DNA from: Cordia subcordata
Lineage: Eukaryota > Streptophyta > Magnoliopsida > Boraginales > Cordiaceae
Length of the DNA: 64,000 nt
Direction of reading: 5' to 3'
NCBI GenBank assembly: GCA_028554755.1
Contig: JAPTOF010000001.1
Coordinates: 37,653,501 to 37,717,500 of the forward strand
The position numbers and the translations under genes are program-made. The notes beneath the pieces were generated by a model, which had not been told where the DNA came from, did not search any database, and saw nothing but the letters and a program-made list of their open reading frames with translations. Positions 36,000-47,632 of this stretch are shown here, piece after piece (position 1 is the stretch's first letter; every line of letters begins with the position of its first letter).

Positions 36000-36076
36000 C
36001 ACTAAGGATTAAGGGATAACTCAAGTGGTTGAGATTATTTTCTCTAAGCATGAGGCCCTAAGTTCCAAAAAACAAA
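36000..36076 (+). mobile_element. Short SINE inserted in the third RALF repeat
   Basis: A 77-bp insert is flanked by AAGCATGAAAAC on both sides (35988-35999 and 36077-36088), a 12-bp target duplication typical of LINE-driven insertion. It carries TAACTCAAGTGGTTGAG (A-box-like) and GGCCCTAAGTTCC (decayed B-box-like) and ends in an A-rich tail. It is closely related to the SINE at 15247-15317. Confidence 0.75.
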
Positions 36077-36088
36077 AAGCATGAAAAC

Positions 36089-36639
36089 TTCTAATTTGTC
36101 TGGAATATATTGCATTATACTTACATCTGGTGATAAGTATTATAATACTAATAATTCTGTTTTGATCAAGCTTGTCTAGTAGCTATGAAGTGTATGTTCT
36201 ATTTTTCTCATTTAACGGCAAACTTTTCCATCAACATCTTATTCATTATTCTAGAAATGAAGAATTAAGAAACCTAAATCTGTTCTGTTTGAAAAATTGG
36301 TCGCAAAAATTAACATTTCGAGATCAATTTTATGCGGTTGCTAATTTCGGTCACAAAAGGCACCATTTTTAGTATTGTTGATTAGACTTAGATGATATGC
36401 AATCTAAGTAATTAACATCACATATATAATAATTATAAAGTTTTTTTTTTAAATATAGAACCGAGCAAAAAAATATGAGAACTTTAACTAAATATATTTA
36501 ATAATTAGTCCTCCAATTAATCTATTGGAATTTTTCCTTTTAATTTTTTTGAATATAAACATACTAATATTATTAGATTAAACATAAAATAGTACAACTA
36601 GTCAATATCCGTGACATTATACACACAAATCAAAACATG
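36089..36639. other. Intergenic; relic of the RALF repeat at its start
   Basis: The first bases after the SINE (TTCTAATTTGTCTGG) continue the interrupted third RALF unit, matching its KLLSLG end. The rest is AT-rich with nothing recognised. Confidence 0.45.
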
Positions 36640-36985
36640 GAACAGACCTACAGACGGGTTTAAAATCCAATTACCAGGGAGAGACCCTTGTCGAATGTTT
36701 TTTGCTAGCCAATCAGCTACCCTAAGCACTCCTTAGTACGTGAACGACACTCCTGGAACCCACTTCTAAGAGACAAAGTTGTGCATCCTTTATAAGGCGT
36801 TTAATTGCCCAACTCAACGTCGATCCTGAATTAACACCTTGAACAAAATCAAGGTTATTAGATTCAATAACTCCATGTGCAACACCACATTGGCGAGCCA
36901 TGGGTCGGTGAAAAAGCATAGTAAAATAAACAAGCCACGACGAGGGCGAGCTGAGGAAACAATGTCCCAGGCTTGGCTCGAACAC
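36640..36985 (-). pseudogene. LINE RNase H domain relic
   Basis: The minus-strand frame contains VIESNNLDFVQGVN, then a spacer, VVHVLRSA and, after a frameshift near 36720, RVADWLAKNIRQ. This is the order of the C-terminal RNase H-like domain of plant LINE ORF2 proteins (ESD..VVQ..., then HV-R-AN-VADWLA). The rest of the element is absent; a (GA)n tract lies at its 5' side. Confidence 0.65.
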
Positions 36986-37027
36986 AGAAAAAACTAGAGA
37001 AAATCCTAGGGAGGATAATGGAGAAAG

Positions 37028-37035
37028 TCTCTCTC

Positions 37036-37093
<58 letters not shown>
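37028..37093. repeat. (GA)n microsatellite
   Basis: About 33 GA units with two interruptions. Confidence 0.9.
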
Positions 37094-37098
<5 letters not shown>

Positions 37099-37140
37099 AA
37101 AGTTAGTTCTTCTAATTGAAACTACTACTTTTTATATTTT

Positions 37141-37448
37141 TAAAATTTATAAGTTTAGATATGAAATTTCCCTTTCTAATTAGATATCACAAATGTTTGT
37201 TGCTAATTAGCGATAGAAAATTTGTCTTTAATTAGAGACGACAAACTTTTGTTGCTAAGCTGTCTTTAATTAGAGACTACAAACTCCTATTACAATTACA
37301 TGTCTGTTTCATGTCCAATATTTTTCAGTTACTAATCCGCCACTAACTAGCAACTGCTCTAATTTTCGTTTTGATGCCATCTCTATTTAGTTACTGACTT
37401 TTTCTGTCGCTAATTTCCATCATTAATAAGTAATTTTCTAGTAGTGAG
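37141..37448 (-). mobile_element. CACTA-type transposon end with subterminal repeats
   Basis: On the minus strand the segment begins CACTACTAGAAAATTAC at 37448, the CACTA superfamily terminus. It continues with repeated TTAGCGAC / TTAATTAGAGACGACAAA motifs (37204-37285), which resemble En/Spm subterminal repeats. The opposite end was not found, so this is probably a fragment or a small derivative. Confidence 0.55.
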
Positions 37449-39190
37449 ACTTGCAATGCATGTAGCGAACAAATAAAAAGAAGCTTGACAAATTCAGGGA
37501 TTCTGCTGGTTGCTCTGGGCTAAGTAGGATTCATATAATAGAATTACGAGCTTTCTTCAGTCAAATTGAAACATTACGAGTCCGTATTGTAGACCTTGTT
37601 GCTCTCGCATATTTCAGATTCACAATGCGTTCAATTAATTAATTATAGGCTCTGCAAGCTACAATTTGAAAAATCTTAATTGGCACATTTCATATTAAAG
37701 ACTTGTTGCTCTTTGCAAATATCAAATTCACAATGCATTCACTCGGGAGTTAATGGACTACTAACTTTTATTTTTTTCTTTTTCTTTTTTTGCTTTGCTA
37801 CGTAAGCAAGTGATTCTCATCAAAACAAAACTTGAAAACATATGCAATTGTCTACAGCACTGTTATAAAACTTAGGCCGAAGATATTTTTATTTACATTT
37901 CAAATTTTACGGATGGTTCTATTACATTATTGTTGTTATAATGTCTCTCTCAATATAACATATATGCTTTGCAGAAAAAAGATAAAATGTTAGAAGAAGA
38001 GCCACTCCTTACACACATATATATAGCTCTAAGCTCATGAATTCTCTCCAGTCTCCAGATATCAGATATGGGAATAGCATCTTAAACTTAAAGTAATTTG
38101 ATCCCTTTTGCTTAAAAGGTATTTACATTACATTTTCAAATGAACTACCGATGATTCTCTTAAATAGAAAGGGAAATATAAAGTGAGCCAAGTCCAAACA
38201 ACATCAGTTTTGAGAATTTCCACGGCTAGATGTTAGTTTTATGTTAATTGCACTACAAAAACTTGTAGGCCTTTGGCTTTCGCTGCTGAACTTAGCTGCG
38301 ATTTCCTCGAGAAATATCTAATCAACAAATTTATTGTTAGAAAACAACTTCAATTTTTGAATCACTATGATCTTTCATGTGTGGTCGAGCGTAGAGAGCT
38401 TCTTTTTACCTGAATTAATTCATAGAAGATTAAAATGTAAGTTACTTCTTTGTGATTTGTATAATTAGTCGATTATTTTTATGTGGTTTAAAGTATACCA
38501 CATTATCCCTTTATGTTTTTTTTTTTTTTTTAATTTTATGGTTTTAAGATGGAGCTTTAGATGGTAGAAATTAATTTAACTCTCTAAAACGAGGAATCAA
38601 ACTAATTCTTGATAGGTCTTTTGAATTCAGATGAAATTGTGAATCTGAAATTTGTGTGCGAGAGCAAGAAAACAGCTCTTTTAGTTACCAGCAGAAGCCC
38701 TGAATTTGTGAAGCTCGCTTTTTTCATTTGTTTGCTAGCAATAACTGCAATTAATTCTGATATGTCAATTTCTTTGAATGCACCTCATCTAAGCCTGGCG
38801 TTAATCACTTAGACTGCACATAATCTAATGCTAAACAAAGAACAAAACATATTTTAAGGTTTCTTTTTCCCCTTTCCTTTCCATTTTTTTTAATCCTCCA
38901 CTTCCAACTCAATGCCCTGCCTTTCAAGACATCCGAACCATATCCAGATTATCATTTTTAAGAAAGTAATCTCCACCACTTACATCCTTTGAATATGAAA
39001 ACTAACTATGAGATGAAACGCTAATGCAGAAGTTTGCAGTTAAATGAGTACAACACACCCCTTAGCAAACCAGACAAGCATGATTAAAACAGAATAGTTG
39101 TTGTGATTATTATTAATCTTACAGATGTAATTTTGATGTAAAACCATACAAATTAGAAGTTTAGACGACAAAAGCCCACTCCAATGAAAC
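37449..39190. other. Intergenic, no gene recognised
   Basis: Two diverged copies of CTTGTTGCTCT..ATTCACAATGC..TTCA lie near 37598 and 37707. A CACTACAAAAACTTG sequence at 38250 resembles a CACTA end but has no partner. No coding frame is convincing. Confidence 0.45.
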
Positions 39191-39197
39191 AACGCTC

Positions 39198-39566
39198 TTA
39201 CTGATCACTACCCTTAAGCTCATTGTAAATCTTGTCAAAGAATCCTTCGATCTGATCTTTGCCATACCTGTCCCACAAGTTCTCCAATGCATTCTCGTCC
39301 GAGGTGTTGTTGTCGTTGTTATTGTTGTCGTTGTCGTTGTTGTTGTCCTCTAGAAGTTTCCTGCCTTTTCCACAAAGGAAGTGAAATTTACAGCCTGTCT
39401 TGTACCTCTTTGCCTGGTAATTCTGGGGACAATCTATTCCTTGGCATGGTTTGGATCCAATAATGCCTGAAAAGTCGAATGTTTTTGCATCACTGACTTC
39501 TGCAAACATCGCAACCACCGTGAGGGTGCACAAAAGCACCAGAAGAATTTTGGTCGGCGCAGCCAT
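39198..39566 (-). CDS. RALF-like secreted peptide with Asn/Asp-rich C-terminal tail
   Basis: A 122-residue predicted secreted peptide. Residues 1-27 are a signal peptide (MAAPTKILLVLLCTL ... FAEVSDA|KT). The RALF-like core has four cysteines (Cys41, 46, 59, 65) with the last pair spaced C-x5-C in RYKTGCKFHFLC, like the RALF C-terminal signature. The first pair is closer together (C-x4-C) than in classical RALFs, and the RRxL processing site and YISY receptor motif are absent. After GRKLLED comes a stretch of Asn/Asp (74-88), then an acidic, possibly helical tail (LENLWDRYGKDQIEGFFDKI). Classical RALFs end at the last Cys, so the tail is unusual. The start matches the 35678 paralogue. The frame is intact and has a TATA box; expression is likely but unproven. 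Confidence 0.75.
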   Translation of the reverse strand: MAAPTKILLVLLCTLTVVAMFAEVSDAKTFDFSGIIGSKPCQGIDCPQNYQAKRYKTGCKFHFLCGKGRKLLEDNNNDNDNNNNDNNTSDENALENLWDRYGKDQIEGFFDKIYNELKGSDQ

Positions 39567-39690
39567 TTTCGAGAAAACGGACCAAAATTCCTCAAGTAAT
39601 ACCTTAAAAATGCACGTATTTCTCTTTTCTAGTATAGGCGCCTAAGATGTGAGCTTTTGATGGTTTCTTTGAGATTCTTATTCTGAAACT

Positions 39691-39698
39691 TATATAAT
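39691..39698 (-). promoter_or_regulatory. TATA box of the intact RALF-like gene
   Basis: Minus-strand TTATATAAG about 125 bp upstream of the ATG. Homology with the 35.5-kb promoter continues to a shared GACTAATGAATG and GCCAATCA block near 39730-39765. Confidence 0.65.
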
Positions 39699-39734
39699 GA
39701 GAACATAAGTTGTTTCCGTCCGAAAAATATTGAT

Positions 39735-39890
39735 TGGCCGCTTATGAATCATTCATTAGTCTCATTTTGAATGACGATTTAGAGGCTATTAGACATTGGA
39801 TTTTGGACCCCCAAAAGTTTCTCATAAGTCATTCATTAATCTCATTCTAAATGACTATTTAGAGGCTATATTAGACATCATAAGTTTAGA
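39735..39890. repeat. Direct duplication of about 90 bp upstream of the RALF-like gene
   Basis: AATCATTCATTAGTCTCATT with TTTAGAGGCTATTAGACAT is repeated about 90 bp later as AGTCATTCATTAATCTCATT with TTTAGAGGCTATATTAGAC. Confidence 0.7.
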
Positions 39891-40636
39891 CCTCTGATTT
39901 TGTGAACAACTGTTTGACTTGTATAACTTTAACAAGAATGGCAAAATTGGTGAAAATATATGATTTTAAATATAATGTGGCTTTTAAAATCTGAATAAGA
40001 TGTGGTTCAATCAAATTACTTTTTGTTATATTAGTCTAATTAGATGAATTTTGTTTACATTTATTGTCAGGCCCCCAAGGCTGCATCTCAACCCACGAAT
40101 GAGACTGACGTTGTAAGTATAACAAACTATTTAAACTTTCAAGTTAACTGACTTAAAATAGTTGCTTCAATTTATTAGTTTATCCACATTATTCACTTAT
40201 AAACCATTCACATATTACCCCACAAAATAATATGGACACTATAATTACCTTCATTGAGGACCTGATGTCCTTGTTAGGACACATGATATAATCACAATTA
40301 CACAGGACTAGATGATGCAAGTTAGACTCTAGAGATGACTTCTACTAACTCAATAGGCGACTTTTACTGCACATTTGGTATAGTACTTTACCTCGTATAA
40401 CACTTATTTTCTGCGTCTGACTAATAACCTAACTTTTAATATTATTTTGTCATGTTCACGAGCCCAGAGCCCAGGCCTGCAAGCAATACTAGTGTTGTGG
40501 ATATAACTAATATAAAATAAAATCATTTGAACTTTTAGATACTTATGTTTTATAGTTTTGATTATATGTATTTGCATTAGAGAAAGGCATTTCCTTCAAA
40601 ATAAAAGAATAAGATACATTGAGAGTCTTACTATGT
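39891..40636. other. Intergenic, no gene recognised
   Basis: AT-rich. CAACCCACGAATGAGACTGA and AATAATATGGACACTATAAT near 40090 and 40226 vaguely resemble 55900-56110, hinting at a diverged dispersed repeat. Confidence 0.35.
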
Positions 40637-40644
40637 GATGGGAG

Positions 40645-41803
40645 CAGAGGTGGAGCTGAGGTGGTGGCGTGCGGTGGCGGCCGCCACCCCTCGATTTTTT
40701 ATTCTTCTGATTTTTTTCTTCACTTTTCTGAGTTAATCATTTTCATATATATAATCGGCACCCCTTCCTGTTAACAGCTTATAATGGTTTAGTGGTTAAG
40801 CTCCCAGCCTTCTAACCAGAACATCATGTGTTCGATTCTCTAGTTGTCGCATGTTTTTTATCTACTTTTTTATAATAACTCTTACAACAGCAACACTAAG
40901 CCAACAAAATTAAATTAAGAAAAAAAAAAGAAAGAAAACTTACAACAGCAGCCATGCGGCCTTTGGCCAAAAAGCAGGAACAAAAGGGTTTTTGAAATTT
41001 AACACATATAAAATGAGAAATTATCTTTTTATTCAATTTTGTTTTTTTTATGAACCATTTTCTTTTCCAATTTTTCAAACTAATTAAATATTTATCATCT
41101 AAACAATCTAAAATTAATTTTTTCTTCTTTTTTTGAACAAAGATAACTGTTAATCCTCTAACAATCTACTTTTCACAAGTTACAACTTTGTTTACTAATC
41201 ACCATGATAAAAGTCCCAAAGGTACTAATTACCATGACAAAAAGTGACAATGTTCTCACTTCATGAATCAGGTTAATATTCTTCTTGGACACAAAAAAAA
41301 ACCAAATTAACATTCTTCACTTTCATTTCATTTTATATGCTTTATGCAATGACACGTGCTTATATGCATAATATTAATATTTTATTTTATATAGTGAATT
41401 AATTAACTTGATTTTTTTATTCTTATCAATTGTGGCAAAAAAAAAAAGACTTTTTTATTACTTATTATTATTATATTTGTTATTTTTTTCTCATTGATTT
41501 AGACTTTGACATATCTGGTGTGCAAATAAACTTGACACTAAAGTGGGTAAATACTTTATTCTTATTATTGTAATTGTTATTTCTTTTTTTTTGTTACAAT
41601 ATAGACAATAAACTCATATTATATGTTTTAATACCTTATTTTTTAAAAAGCAAATGGGTGATTTGGTTTTATCGGATGTAGTAAAGGTATTTTGTACTAA
41701 TTCTTATTTTAAGTATATTGTTTCTTACATTACTTATTTTAAATATTATTTGAGATGAATACTTTTTCGCCACCCCTTACTTAAAATCCTGGATCCGCCA
41801 CTG
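40645..41803. mobile_element. hAT-type non-autonomous element, 8-bp target duplication
   Basis: 1159 bp with matching ends CAGAGGTGGAGCTGAGG and, complemented, CAGTGGCGGATCCAGG. GATGGGAG lies directly outside both (40637-40644 and 41804-41811). CAG-type ends with an 8-bp target duplication indicate the hAT superfamily. GCCACCCCT blocks lie just inside each end. No transposase frame is present. Confidence 0.7.
40781..40860 (+). mobile_element. tRNA-like SINE relic inside the hAT element
   Basis: TGGTTTAGTGGTTAAG (40785-40800) fits an A box and GTGTTCGATTCTC (40828-40840) a B box, the pairing of an RNA polymerase III promoter. The arms do not form a convincing tRNA acceptor stem, so a tRNA-derived SINE is preferred over a tRNA gene. 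Confidence 0.5.
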
Positions 41804-41811
41804 GATGGGAG

Positions 41812-42895
41812 GAATTTAACACTAAATGTATGGAATCCCTGTACAAACTATTTTTTAGAATATATATAGTGTTTTCTTCAATTAAAAAAAGCAACGATAA
41901 AATAACTTTTTATTTTGGGTTTTTTTTTATTTCTCTTCGCGTAATTCTAATTTTTTTATTGTTCAGTTTTTCCATTACCTAGAGGCTAAGGTTCTAGGAC
42001 TACACGTGTGGTTAATGTATATTTTAAAGTTGTTACTAATTTTGTTAATCTCTTAATTAGTTATGCTCTTATACTTAAGTATTTTATATCATTGCAAAGA
42101 TTTTATTATGAGTTATTGTAGGCTATGAGATTTTAAGTGTTTCAATCTCTAGAATTTCTTTTATTGTAAGCTATAGCTTGTTAAAAAAAAGAACAAAATT
42201 AGGTGGATGAAATGTTTGATTAATGGACAATTTGAACTAGACTAAACTGGAGTTTTGTTAAATATCTATTTTGTTACTTTTTTTTTTCGAAATTGCGTTT
42301 TACAACAGCAAGATTAAATATATAAGCTTTATTAAATACAAGACTGTCATTGTATGTGTGTGTCTATATATATAAATGATTGTGTGGTATACAAATATCG
42401 AAAATATGGCTGTTTCAAAAATAAATTCATACCTATCTTTCAGGTGAGATTGAAGTTGAAGTCGTACCGTTGTCAATGAAATATCAAAAGTCTCAATTCA
42501 TACCATTTTTTCAAAAGAACCAGTATTTTGTTATGGTTTATGCTTTTAATTTATAAACTCATAAACTTGAATCTTACAACTTTGTGAACACACAATACAA
42601 TTATTATGGATATTCAATAAATGTATTATTAACATTCAGTTATAAACTTGTGATCATTTAATTTAAAGTGATTTATCAACATATAATTCTAGATGAAAAA
42701 AAATTTGTGGCCAAAAATACTTGGCCAAAAATGGCCAAAATGAGTAAATTGGTAATTTTTAACAAACTTATTATCTATTTTACCCTTAATGAGAAAAATT
42801 AAAACTTTAAATTTGAATTGAACTTTTTGTTTCTCTTTTATTATTAAAATACTCAATCACTAACTACTGTATTATTATTTCTAATAAATTGACCA

Positions 42896-42935
<40 letters not shown>

Positions 42936-45779
42936 TAATATTTTCGCCCAAAACTTAATTCGCTTCCGTTAGAAGTTTGTACAAGACAAATTATCACTTA
43001 GCTAATTTATCGGAACGAATGATCCCCTCAATATCCTACGCGCCTCCAGATCATGCATTAGCTCCAGAACTTGCAAACTCACTCCCGTATTTGCCAAAAA
43101 TTCAGCTGCCATGTTTCCTTCTATACATGTCATACGTGTTTCTACATATGTTTTCTTCTCTACAAATGGATTGATCAACATTTATGTGTGAAAAAAAAAA
43201 AGAAATACACACACACATATATATGAATTTTGTAATTTTATTTTTTGTTACTTTGTGCTTATTTTTTATGTTTTAATTAATATTTAATTAAAATGGAGCC
43301 AATAAAAATTAAAAATATTATTCTATCTCAAATTAGGAAATACTTATGATGATGTGGCACCTTCTAGAACTTCTTAAAAATGATTACAATTAAGTTTTTT
43401 GTATATTTTATTTTCTCCAAACATTCTATAGATGTAATTTTATGTGCATTTTTTTTATTTTAGGCATCTTATAAACATTAATTTTTGTATTTTTTATTTT
43501 TTTTATTTTATATTTATTATTAAGTAATTATTGAAAGCAAAACCCCTAAAAATTAAAAATTACTTCTGCAACCTCAAATCAGAAGATAGTTAAAATGATA
43601 TGTCACCTTGTAAGACTTCTTGAGAGATGATTTGGCATTTTCACAAGCCTCTTAAGATTTCAAGATATAGTTTTATGGATAATAGTACTAAATAGATACT
43701 AACCTATAGATAGTCATATCAGACAAATTTTATATTTTTGTAAAATATTTTAAATTATTTTAAACATTTTAAAGTATTAAGAACTTATTTAAAAAAAATA
43801 ACGTGACATGAGGACCTATGACATTTACTCCTTAAAAATTAATGACCTTTAGATAAAAATGATAATACATGAGATATAACTAATTTATTTCCCTTATTAA
43901 AAAATCGGCATCTACATTTGAAACAATATTGTAAATAAGGAATTAATATTAATAAGCTTTTTTTTAAGAATATAATATTGTCCATATGGACCGAGCTATA
44001 TGGAATTGAGAGGTTCAAATGATCCCCTATATTTGATAAATCGTCTATTATCTGTAATTTTGAACATCTTTTTAATTGTATATATATGTGTGTATGTGTG
44101 TGTGTGTATATGTATGTATGAACCACTTTGAGTTTATAAAATAACCTTTAAGATTTCACATGTCATGTTTCAATAAGGATAAATGAGAAAATGTGGTAGT
44201 CAGATAAATTAGAATATAGTCTCATACTTATAATTTGACAACATTCAATTTGCAAAAATCAATAAATTAATACATGGACCAAATTTTACAAATAATAATA
44301 TATATAATTTAATAATAGTAATTAGCAAACCAACTTCTTTTGCCCATTAGACTCTTCTGCTTCTATAAAATTTTGTTTATCATTTTCTCTCTAATTATGC
44401 AACTTAAGATCTCAAGACCAAGAAAAACTTTTTTATTTGCTAAAGACACGTATTTCGTGTCACATTGTGGCATTTAATTATTTTGAATCCCCTTAATAAA
44501 AGTTTTACCTCCCTCACTAATTGTCCATTATGAATTTTTTTATACATAAATCTATTGGTTTTTTTAGTTAGACTATTGACTTGTAATGCTTAAGTGTTTA
44601 CAGAAGAGCAAGATTCTCAATAATAATATAACAAGATTCTTTATAAGACTAAAAAAATAAAATAAATACATCTTTAAATTGATCACATTTAACACTATTG
44701 AGAATTAATGAAAATAAATAAGATATGTCAATTTAGATTAAAGGGAAAAGCAAATGTCGCTTAAAAAATAACAAATAACAAGTGATGGCGTGTTATCACA
44801 CACAAATTTTAAAATGCTTGTGTAGTCGCTGCTATCATTTGAAATATTACTTTATAATAACATTATAGATGCATACCATAATTAATAAAAATGTATAATT
44901 AAGTATATGCTTATGATATATAATTTAACATTTAATAAAATTAAATTTCTAATAACTATGTTTATCTATATTTTGCAATTAAACGTTGTCGAAAACACCT
45001 AAAAATACTATTTAAGTTATATTTTAATATTTTTATATAGTGAAAAACACCACTTTTTTTGGTTTTATTATTGGATAAAATAACCTCTTATATTAGCTTT
45101 TAATATCTAAAATAGTTTTTATCAAATGATTATAATTTTAACATTTCAAACTAATTTAGTGCTTTAATTTTTTTCCTATTCTAGTCTTAATGTCTTATTT
45201 TAATTTTATTCATCCTATCTTTTTTTTTAATCCTATCTTTATGCCTTATCTTTTTCTTTTTCTCTACACCATTGTCATACTTTCCTTTTTTTTTCCCTAT
45301 TATGTTTCTCTAGTAATGAGAAAATATTTTTAGTCAACGTTTTTTTGTCATGCATAGCTTTGTCTTTTATGGTTGAAAAAGATGACTCGACTTGCCTCTC
45401 ACACTTCGAATATATAAAAAGTGGTTATGCAACATCTTTATCTATTTTTCTACCTGAATAACTATTTAAAAAAAATGACACATCTGAAACTAAAATATAA
45501 AATTTTCTCATAAGAATTTAAATATATAACAATTATCTATTCAATTATTTTCTATAATTGAAATTAACATTTTATTGATTTAAATTATGATTTTAATATT
45601 GTAAGGTAGAGGTTTATAACATAAATCTTGAGCATTGTGGTTCATTATGGATGATTGTCTTAGATTAGTTTATTTTAAAAGCAATTTTTTTAGAATAATT
45701 TACATTAAATTATAGAGTCAAAGTTAAAAAATAAAAATAAAAGGCAAATAATTTTTGAAAAAATAAAAAAAAATTGCAA
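41812..45779. other. Long AT-rich intergenic stretch
   Basis: No gene recognised. It holds TTGGCCAAAAA motifs near 42709-42738 (also at 46365-46390), an (AT)n tract near 42902-42928, two diverged copies of a CTCAAATTAGGAAATACTT-type segment about 250 bp apart (near 43329 and 43575), and a (TG)n tract near 44085-44110. Confidence 0.45.
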
Positions 45780-45781
45780 TA

Positions 45782-46062
45782 CTCCCTTTGTCTTACAATA
45801 TCAGTCATTTTAGAGAGTGTTTTATCTCAAAATATCTATCACTTTGAGCAGTTCAAGGAAGTAATAATTTTTATTTTTCAGATTTACCCTTATTTTAATG
45901 CAGATAGATAAGAGAAACATAATTTAATATCAAACAAGACAAAAAAGAGAAAAGGGTATTTTTGTCAAGTTATTGCAAATTTATCCAAAAATGAGGCTAT
46001 TAAATAGTTGTATTCGTCTGAGTGTAAAACCTTAAATGAGTGATAAAATGAGATAAAGGGAG
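45782..46062. mobile_element. Stowaway MITE
   Basis: 281 bp with ends CTCCCTTTGTCTTACAATAT and, complemented, CTCCCTTTATCTCATTTTAT, close to the Stowaway consensus CTCCCTCCGTCCC. It is flanked by TA on both sides (45780-45781 and 46063-46064), the Tc1/mariner target. Non-coding. Confidence 0.85.
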
Positions 46063-47599
46063 TACAATTGACAAATAAAGAGATAATATATTGATAATAG
46101 TTACTTCTAATAAAGAGAGAATGTATTTTGACAATGATGAATTTGAGCCTTTGGAAAGAAATGAGGAGAGAGATGGAGGATTTTTGTGTTGAGGTAAGGA
46201 AATGAAGAGAGGAACAAAAACTGTGATGGAAAGAGAGAATTTAGGAGAGAGAAGGACAAAAGTATAATGAAAAAAGAGAATTTGGTGATAGTTATTTCTA
46301 ATGGGTAAAAAAGTCTTTATATCTCATTATTAATGCATTATGGCCCTCTTTTGGCTACACCTTTTTGGCCAAAAAGTGCTCGGCCAAAAATGTCCAAAAT
46401 TGACTAAAAGACTATTTCATTCTTACTACACTATCTATATTCTCTTTTTTCATTACACTACCTACATTCTCCCTTCTGATTATACAACTGACATCATCAT
46501 TACACCGCACACTCTCTCTCCTTATCTATCTCACTTCATGGACTAAAATCCAACAATCGCACGTCATACATCACACACACTCTTTCTTCATTTCTCTCAC
46601 TTGCATTTCTCTCTCTTTTTTTTTATTTGGTTCAAAATGTCTTTATATTTTATTCCTCTACAATTACGCCAATAAATTTTATATAAATTTTACTCCAAAA
46701 AAATTATTTGTAAAATAAAATAAATTTACACAATTATCTATAGGGCATCATCAGTTTCAAATTTTGTTTGTAAACCTTTACGTTAAAATATTATGAAATT
46801 AATTTAAGATTATAAAACGTTAACATAATTATAACAAATTATTTATTAGATAATCGTTCTATTTTCATATTCTTATGAGAAAAATTTATAGTTATTTCTG
46901 TAGATATAATTTGTTTTAGTGATTGCTTAAGTAAAAAGGTTGATCAAAGTGTTGCAAAACTAATTTCTATGCATTATATGATTGAGAAGCAATCCACTAA
47001 TCTAGAATCATTGTTGTCAATCAAAAAATATGAAGCCTATGATATATTAGTGATATGAAAAACAATAATTAAAATACTTTTTAGCATAAAATATTATAAT
47101 AAATAAAAAACAAAAATAAAAGGTTAGAGTAGAGGAAAAAGAGACATAAGAATATGCTGGAGAAAAAAAAAAGATAAGGTATAAGGATATATTATAAAGA
47201 AAAAAATGATATTATAGAAAAAAAAGCTGAGATAATCATTAAATAAGTTAAGAATTCCTAGAATTTTATCCGTTAAGATTAAGTATTCACTATAAAAACT
47301 TGACCACTTAAATATCATTTTAAATAACTAAAATTTTGACTAAATATCACAACAAGAATTTGAAGTTTCAAAACTGAAAAGCAAAGAAATAAGATTAAGA
47401 TAAATATTTGAAAAAAGAATTACTCTTAATCAGGCCTTAAAATATTCATCCATTTACAAGAAAAGAATGTTAAGGAAAAATTATATATTAAACTATCTTG
47501 CAAGGAAAAAAAATGAATGTACTGTAATCTTCTCTATTATGATTAATATGTTAAATTTGATGCACGACTATAAATTACACAAGCAAACAAATTTTTTTT

Positions 47600-47632
47600 G
47601 GGGGGGGGGGGGAGGGGGGAGGGGAAGGGGGA
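47600..47632 (+). repeat. G-run tract, possible quadruplex
   Basis: Runs of G13, G6, G4 and G5 separated by one or two A residues follow a T run. The sequence fits a G-quadruplex pattern. It may also be an unreliable homopolymer in the assembly. Confidence 0.7.

Noticed and set aside
36722..36985. Possible independent 87-residue gene
   Set aside because: The sequence is the C-terminal RNase H part of a LINE, with a frameshift before its conserved ending.
38250..38264. CACTACAAAAACTTG as a CACTA transposon end
   Set aside because: No subterminal repeats or partner end in range; the short match alone is not enough to call an element.
40781..40860. Possible tRNA gene
   Set aside because: A and B boxes are present, but the flanks do not pair into an acceptor stem and the anticodon arm is unconvincing; a SINE relic explains it better.
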